From contig NZ_JACYOT010000006.1 in assembly GCF_014858005.1 (NCBI RefSeq), positions 310,001 to 374,000 of the forward strand: 64,000 nucleotides of DNA, read 5' to 3'. A model generated the notes under the pieces. It worked only from the letters and a program-made list of their open reading frames with translations, was not told where the DNA came from and ran no database searches. Every line of letters begins with the position of its first letter. Position 1 is the stretch's first letter. This document shows, piece by piece, positions 60,439 to 64,000 of this stretch. This stretch comes from Propioniciclava soli. Its GTDB lineage: Bacteria > Actinomycetota > Actinomycetes > Propionibacteriales > Propionibacteriaceae. Made by a program: the position numbers and the translations under genes.

Positions 60439-61875
60439 GTGGCCAAGCTGAAGAACGACGGACTTCCCAACCGACGCGCCAAGATCGTGTGCACCCTCGG
60501 CCCCTCGACCGACACGCTCGATCGTGTCGAGGAGCTTGTGGACGCGGGCATGAACGTGGCGCGTCTCAACATGAGCCATGGCGACCACGACGACCACCAG
60601 CGTCGGCTGAACGCCGTCCGGCAGGCGGCCGAGCAGGCGGGCCGCCCCATCGGCGTGTTCGCCGACCTGCAGGGCCCGAAGATCCGGCTCGGTCGGTTCA
60701 CCAACGGCAGCGAGACGATCTCGGTCGGCGACCGGTTCACGATCACGATCGACGACGTGCCGGGTGACGCGGAGCGCGCCAGCACCACGCTGAAGACCCT
60801 GACCGCCGACGTGCGTCCGGGCGACCAGATCCTGATCAACGACGGCGCCATCGAGCTGCGGGCGCTGGAAGTGACCGACACCGACGTGGTGACCGAGGTC
60901 GTCGTCGGCGGTCAGGTCAGCAACAACAAGGGCATCAACCTTCCCGGCGTCGCGGTGTCGGTGCCGGCCTTGAGCGAGAAGGACGCCGACGACCTCCGCT
61001 GGGCCATGGAGCACGGCGTCGACATGGTCGCGCTGTCGTTCGTGCGGTCTGCGAAGGACATCGAGGATGTCCACGCGATCATGGACGAGTTCGGGACGCG
61101 CGTGCCGGTCATCGCGAAGATCGAGAAGCCGCAGGCGATGGCGGCGATCGAGGACATCGTCGTCGCCTTCGACGCCATCATGGTGGCCCGCGGCGACCTG
61201 GGCGTGGAGCTTCCGCTCGAGGACGTGCCCGGCGCGCAGAAGCGGATCATCCACGCCGCGCGCAAGGCGGCGAAGCCGGTGATCGTGGCGACGCAGATGC
61301 TCGAGTCCATGATCAGCGCGCCGCGCCCGACCCGCGCCGAGGCGTCCGACGTCGCGAACGCGATCCTGGACGGAGCCGACGCGGTCATGCTCTCCGGCGA
61401 GACGGCGATGGGCGCCTGGCCGATCGAGGCGGTGGACACCATGGCCCGCATCGTCCGCAAGACGGAGTCGATGGGCCTGGACCGCATCGCAGCCATCGAC
61501 TGGAGCCCGCACACCACCAGTGGTGTCATCGCCAAGGCCGCGCTCGAGGTGGCCGAGCGCGTCGGTGCGAGGTACCTGGTCGCGTTCACGAAGACGGGCG
61601 ACACCGCGATGCGGTTGACCCGGCTGCGCTCGCCGATCCAGGTGTGCGCGTTCAGCCCCTACGTGGAGGTGGCGCAGCGCATGACGCTGGCGTGGGGCAT
61701 CAAGTCCTTCACCACGCCCGAGTTCTTCACGGTGGACGCCATGGTGGACGCGGTGGTCAACGCGCTGGTGGGCCAGGACATGGTCAGTTCGGGGGACAAG
61801 GTCGTCATCGTGGCGGGCAACCCCAAGCACACGGCCGGCAAGACCAACTCGTTGCGGGTCGCGGAGATTCCGTGA
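60439..61875 (+). CDS. pyk: Pyruvate kinase
   Basis: 478 residues, last step of glycolysis (PEP + ADP to pyruvate + ATP). RAKIVCTLGPSTDTLDRVEELVDAGMNVARLNMSHG at the start, LQGPKIRLGRF, signature FVRSAKDIEDV and VIAKIEKPQAM.. MVARGDLGVELPLEDVPGAQK near 215-265, and VATQMLESMISAPRPTRAEASDVANAILDGADAVMLSGETAMG. The C-terminal allosteric domain is complete. Precedes a tRNA gene on the opposite strand. Confidence 0.97.
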   Translation: MAKLKNDGLPNRRAKIVCTLGPSTDTLDRVEELVDAGMNVARLNMSHGDHDDHQRRLNAVRQAAEQAGRPIGVFADLQGPKIRLGRFTNGSETISVGDRFTITIDDVPGDAERASTTLKTLTADVRPGDQILINDGAIELRALEVTDTDVVTEVVVGGQVSNNKGINLPGVAVSVPALSEKDADDLRWAMEHGVDMVALSFVRSAKDIEDVHAIMDEFGTRVPVIAKIEKPQAMAAIEDIVVAFDAIMVARGDLGVELPLEDVPGAQKRIIHAARKAAKPVIVATQMLESMISAPRPTRAEASDVANAILDGADAVMLSGETAMGAWPIEAVDTMARIVRKTESMGLDRIAAIDWSPHTTSGVIAKAALEVAERVGARYLVAFTKTGDTAMRLTRLRSPIQVCAFSPYVEVAQRMTLAWGIKSFTTPEFFTVDAMVDAVVNALVGQDMVSSGDKVVIVAGNPKHTAGKTNSLRVAEIP

Positions 61876-61883
61876 GCCGCTGG

Positions 61884-61966
61884 TACCGGGAAGGGGACTC
61901 GAACCCCTACAGGCTTGCGCCCAGACGGGTTTGAGCCGTCCGCGTATACCATTCCGCCACCCCGGC
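61884..61966 (-). tRNA. tRNA-Leu (anticodon CAA)
   Basis: 83 bases, cloverleaf with a long variable arm typical of leucine tRNA. Acceptor 5' GCCGGGG pairs with TCCCGGT (G-U at both ends), anticodon stem GACGG/CCGTC holds loop CTCAAAC, T-arm AGGGG-TTCGAGT-CCCCT. The discriminator is A and CCA is encoded (minus strand, 61883-61881). Reads UUG codons. Confidence 0.95.
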
Positions 61967-62022
61967 AGGTGCCCGACCCATCCTGCCACATCTGGGGCAA
62001 CACCCCCACTTCGGTCGACACG

Positions 62023-62028
62023 TACGCT
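62023..62028 (+). promoter_or_regulatory. -10 box TACGCT of the ANTAR regulator gene
   Basis: 50 bases before GTG 62078. It also lies upstream of the oppositely oriented tRNA. Confidence 0.4.
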
Positions 62029-62077
62029 GAGGTCGGGCACCCGTTGCCCCGCCTCATGGAACTAGGAGAGACAGACG

Positions 62078-62716
62078 GTGAGTGAGAACTCGACACCCCC
62101 CCAACTGCCGCGCGTGCTCGTGGCCGAGGACGAGGCCCTCATCCGCCTCGACCTCGTCGAACTGCTCACGGCCGAGGGCTACGAGGTCGTGGCCGAGGCA
62201 GGGGACGGGGAAGAGGCCCTGAAGCTGGCCCGCGAGCTGGAGCCGGACCTGGTGGTCATGGACGTGAAGATGCCGAAGATGGACGGCATCACCGCGGCGA
62301 CGCAGATCGCGGAGGACCGGATCGCCCCCGTGGTCATGCTCACCGCGTTCAGCCAGCGCGAGCTCATCGACCGGGCCCGGGACGCGGGTGCCATGGCCTA
62401 CGTCGTGAAGCCGTTCGACGCCTCCGACGTCGTGCCGGCCATCGAGCTCGCCATGGCGCGGTTCGCGGAGATCCGGTCGTTGGACGACGAGGTCGCCGAC
62501 CTGGAGGAGCGGCTGGCGACGCGCAAGGCGGTCGACCAGGCCAAGGGCATCCTGCAGGAGGGGCTGGGGTTGAGCGAGGCGGAGGCCTTCCGCTGGATCC
62601 AGAAGACCGCCATGGACCTGCGCAAGCCCATGCGTGAGGTCGCCGAGGGCGTCATCGACCACCGCAAGTCCGGCGGCAAGCCGGCCGCGAAGAAGTCGCG
62701 CGCCGCCGACGACTGA
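62078..62716 (+). CDS. pdtaR: ANTAR-domain response regulator (PdtaR type)
   Basis: 212 residues. Receiver domain with acidic pocket (VAEDEALIRLD), phospho-acceptor D in DLVVMDVKMPKMDG near residue 65, T in VMLTAFSQ and K in YVVKPFDA; then the ANTAR RNA-binding domain (LEERLATRKAVDQAKGILQEGLGLSEAEAFRWIQKTAMDLRKPMREVAE). Phosphorylated, it would stop terminator hairpins by binding paired RNA hexaloops. The cognate kinase PdtaS is not here. TAGGAGAG precedes GTG. The pyk neighbourhood matches mycobacteria. Confidence 0.92.
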   Translation: MSENSTPPQLPRVLVAEDEALIRLDLVELLTAEGYEVVAEAGDGEEALKLARELEPDLVVMDVKMPKMDGITAATQIAEDRIAPVVMLTAFSQRELIDRARDAGAMAYVVKPFDASDVVPAIELAMARFAEIRSLDDEVADLEERLATRKAVDQAKGILQEGLGLSEAEAFRWIQKTAMDLRKPMREVAEGVIDHRKSGGKPAAKKSRAADD

Positions 62717-62730
62717 GTCGTCGTGGCGGC
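62702..62730 (+). terminator. Hairpin with the pdtaR stop codon in its loop
   Basis: GCCGCC-GACGAC and GTCGTC-(GT)-GGCGGC pair over 12 bp with TGA, the stop codon, as the three-base loop. Confidence 0.5.
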
Positions 62731-62759
62731 ACCGCCGGCACGGCCAGATGTGGCGGCCC

Positions 62760-63203
62760 TCAGGGACCCTCCGCCGTGCCGGACGCCGCCCGGGCGCGGC
62801 GCAGCGCGCAGGTGACCCGGGCGGTGCAGAGCCGGGTGCCGTCGTCACCGGTGATCACGACCTCCCAGGTGCCGAGGGTGCCACCGATGCGCAGGGCGGT
62901 TGCCACGCCCGTCACCCAACCCGAGCGGGCGGGGGCGTGATGGGTGGCATTCAGGTCCACCCCGAAGGCCGCCCCGCCAGGGCCTGCGGCTGCGACCGCT
63001 GCGAGGGACGCCAGCGATTCCGCAAGGACGCAGGACGCCCCGCCGTGCCACAACCCGAAGGGCTGGGTGTTGCCGGCCACCGGGACGCGTCCCACGGCCC
63101 GCTCGGCCGTGACCTCGAGGAGCTCCAGCCCCATGCGCGCGTCCAGCCCGTGGGCCCGTTCGATCGCGCGCCTGACCTCGTCGCTGACATCCACGACCCC
63201 CAT
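62760..63203 (-). CDS. PaaI-family hotdog thioesterase
   Basis: 147 residues. Hotdog-fold acyl-CoA thioesterase with the PaaI signature FGLWHGGASCVLAESLASLAA (HGG motif near residue 52-54) and VDLNATHHAPARSGWVTGVATALRIGGTLGTWEVVITGDDG. Substrate probably an aromatic or short acyl-CoA. ATG 63203 has GGAGCGGG upstream. Converges with pdtaR; diverges from the gene at 63381. Confidence 0.88.
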   Translation of the reverse strand: MGVVDVSDEVRRAIERAHGLDARMGLELLEVTAERAVGRVPVAGNTQPFGLWHGGASCVLAESLASLAAVAAAGPGGAAFGVDLNATHHAPARSGWVTGVATALRIGGTLGTWEVVITGDDGTRLCTARVTCALRRARAASGTAEGP

Positions 63204-63316
63204 CTTGCCCGCTCCGGTGGGGGGAAGCTGCCTGAGGTGGCCACGGGGCCGGTCACTGGTGAATGTTGACGACAACCAGCACCCTTTGGGGTGGTTTGGC
63301 GGTGTTCCCGCTTGCC

Positions 63317-63322
63317 TAGCCT
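63317..63322 (+). promoter_or_regulatory. -10 box TAGCCT of the gene at 63381
   Basis: It precedes ATG 63381 by 58 bases in the 177-base divergent gap. Confidence 0.4.
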
Positions 63323-63380
63323 GACAGGGAGCGGACTGCGCGCACGCGCGTCCGCGCCGTCAACGAAGCAGGAGGAAACC

Positions 63381-64000
63381 ATGGCGTATCCGGACGACCC
63401 CACCGACCAGGGCCGGGTCGAGCAGACGCCCGAGTTCATCAATGATCCCGTCGACGACCCGGGCATGGCGGAGCCGCTGGGCACCCCGGCCCCCGGACTC
63501 ATCGTGGAGGACACGACCTTCCGCACCGTCGATGAACCCAGCACCGGCGGCCGCGCGGAGCACGCGAAGCAGGAGGCCAAGGATCTGGCCGGCCACACGC
63601 AGGATCGCGCCAAGGACGTCGCCGACAACGCCAAGGCCGAGGCCGGCGCCGTGCGCGACACGGTCGTGGCCGCCGGCTCCGACGTGGTGGACTCCGCGAA
63701 GGAGCAGGCCGCGAACGTGATCGACGAGGCCAAGCTGCAGAGCCGGCGTCTGCTCGACGAGGGCGTGTCCGAGCTGCGCACGCAGGCCGGTTCGGCGCAG
63801 GGTCAGGTCGCCGCCTTCGTGCGCTCGCTGAGCGACGAACTCCAGTCGATGGGCCGGGGCACCGATGAGTCGGGCCCGATGGTCGACCTGGTGAACCGCG
63901 CCGAGCAGTACGGCCATCAGGCCGCCGACTGGCTCGAGCAGAACAGCCCCGACGACGTGCTCGCCTCCGCCCGCCGGTACGCGTCCCGCAACCCGTGGAC
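63381..64000 (+). CDS. Amphipathic-helix protein, C-terminus cut by the window
   Basis: At least 206 residues; no stop before the window end. Acidic N-terminus (DPTDQGRVEQTPEFINDPVDDPG), then KQEAKDLAGHTQDRAKDVADNAKAEAGAV-type 11-residue repeats and further helices (EQAANVIDEAKLQSRRLL, GQVAAFVRSLSDELQSMG), like LEA/apolipoprotein or DUF3618-related membrane-associated stress proteins. Its tail presumably continues to a membrane segment. AGGAGGAAACC precedes ATG 63381. Confidence 0.7.
   Translation, partial: MAYPDDPTDQGRVEQTPEFINDPVDDPGMAEPLGTPAPGLIVEDTTFRTVDEPSTGGRAEHAKQEAKDLAGHTQDRAKDVADNAKAEAGAVRDTVVAAGSDVVDSAKEQAANVIDEAKLQSRRLLDEGVSELRTQAGSAQGQVAAFVRSLSDELQSMGRGTDESGPMVDLVNRAEQYGHQAADWLEQNSPDDVLASARRYASRNPW

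Overview
The window is chromosomal core sequence from a high-GC Actinomycetota. Coding frames show very strong G/C preference at third positions, start codons are often GTG, and gene order closely follows the well-known actinobacterial block running from trpD through the dcw (division and cell wall) cluster to divIVA, then pyk and a pdtaR-type regulator. A member of the Propionibacteriaceae is my guess, but nothing in the sequence proves the family. There is no 16S gene, integrase, transposase or CRISPR array. No gene-free gap exceeds about 300 bases.

Region 1 (1-14.6 kb): the end of trpD, an orphan prepilin peptidase, an HTH regulator with a structured leader, a sunset-domain membrane protein, a cyclophilin, a stand-alone Lrp ligand-binding protein, a DnaQ/UvrC-like fusion nuclease, small enzymes, a Tat-type lipoprotein metallopeptidase, a hydrolase divergent from a PlsC acyltransferase, class II DAHP synthase coupled to threonine aldolase, and a tandem paralogue pair whose second copy looks dead. 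Region 2 (14.6-27 kb): MBL hydrolase, a 54-bp near-perfect palindrome, an M20 deacylase, a PASTA kinase of the PknL/PknB type, a ThiE-like protein, polyprenyl synthase divergent from metF, a HelD-type helicase, and a FAD/DUF4126 pair.

Region 3 (27-35.3 kb): a frameshifted polysaccharide deacetylase, then a perfect LexA-type SOS box driving a translationally coupled run of DUF6504, a HEPN-domain protein with an R-x4-H motif, and DnaE2, followed by DinB and a DUF3040 protein. This damage-response cassette is the most interesting system in the window. Region 4 (35.3-58.3 kb): transglutaminase/DUF58/MoxR on the minus strand, then mraZ (with a five-repeat, 10-bp-spaced operator), rsmH, ftsL-like, pbpB, murE, murF, mraY, murD, ftsW, murG, murC, ftsQ, ftsZ, pgeF, sepF and divIVA. 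Most neighbours overlap by 4 bp or are a few bases apart, so lipid II synthesis, septal transpeptidation and Z-ring assembly are co-expressed. ylmE and yggT, usual in this neighbourhood, are absent.

Region 5 (58.3-64 kb): DksA-type zinc finger, lspA (apparently starting at CTG), an RluD-type pseudouridine synthase, pyruvate kinase, tRNA-Leu(CAA), an ANTAR response regulator, a PaaI-type thioesterase and the start of a helical, AT-hook-free stress-type protein. At least thirteen genes carry a TANNNT -10 box 6-8 bases before the start codon and no Shine-Dalgarno sequence, so leaderless transcription is common here.
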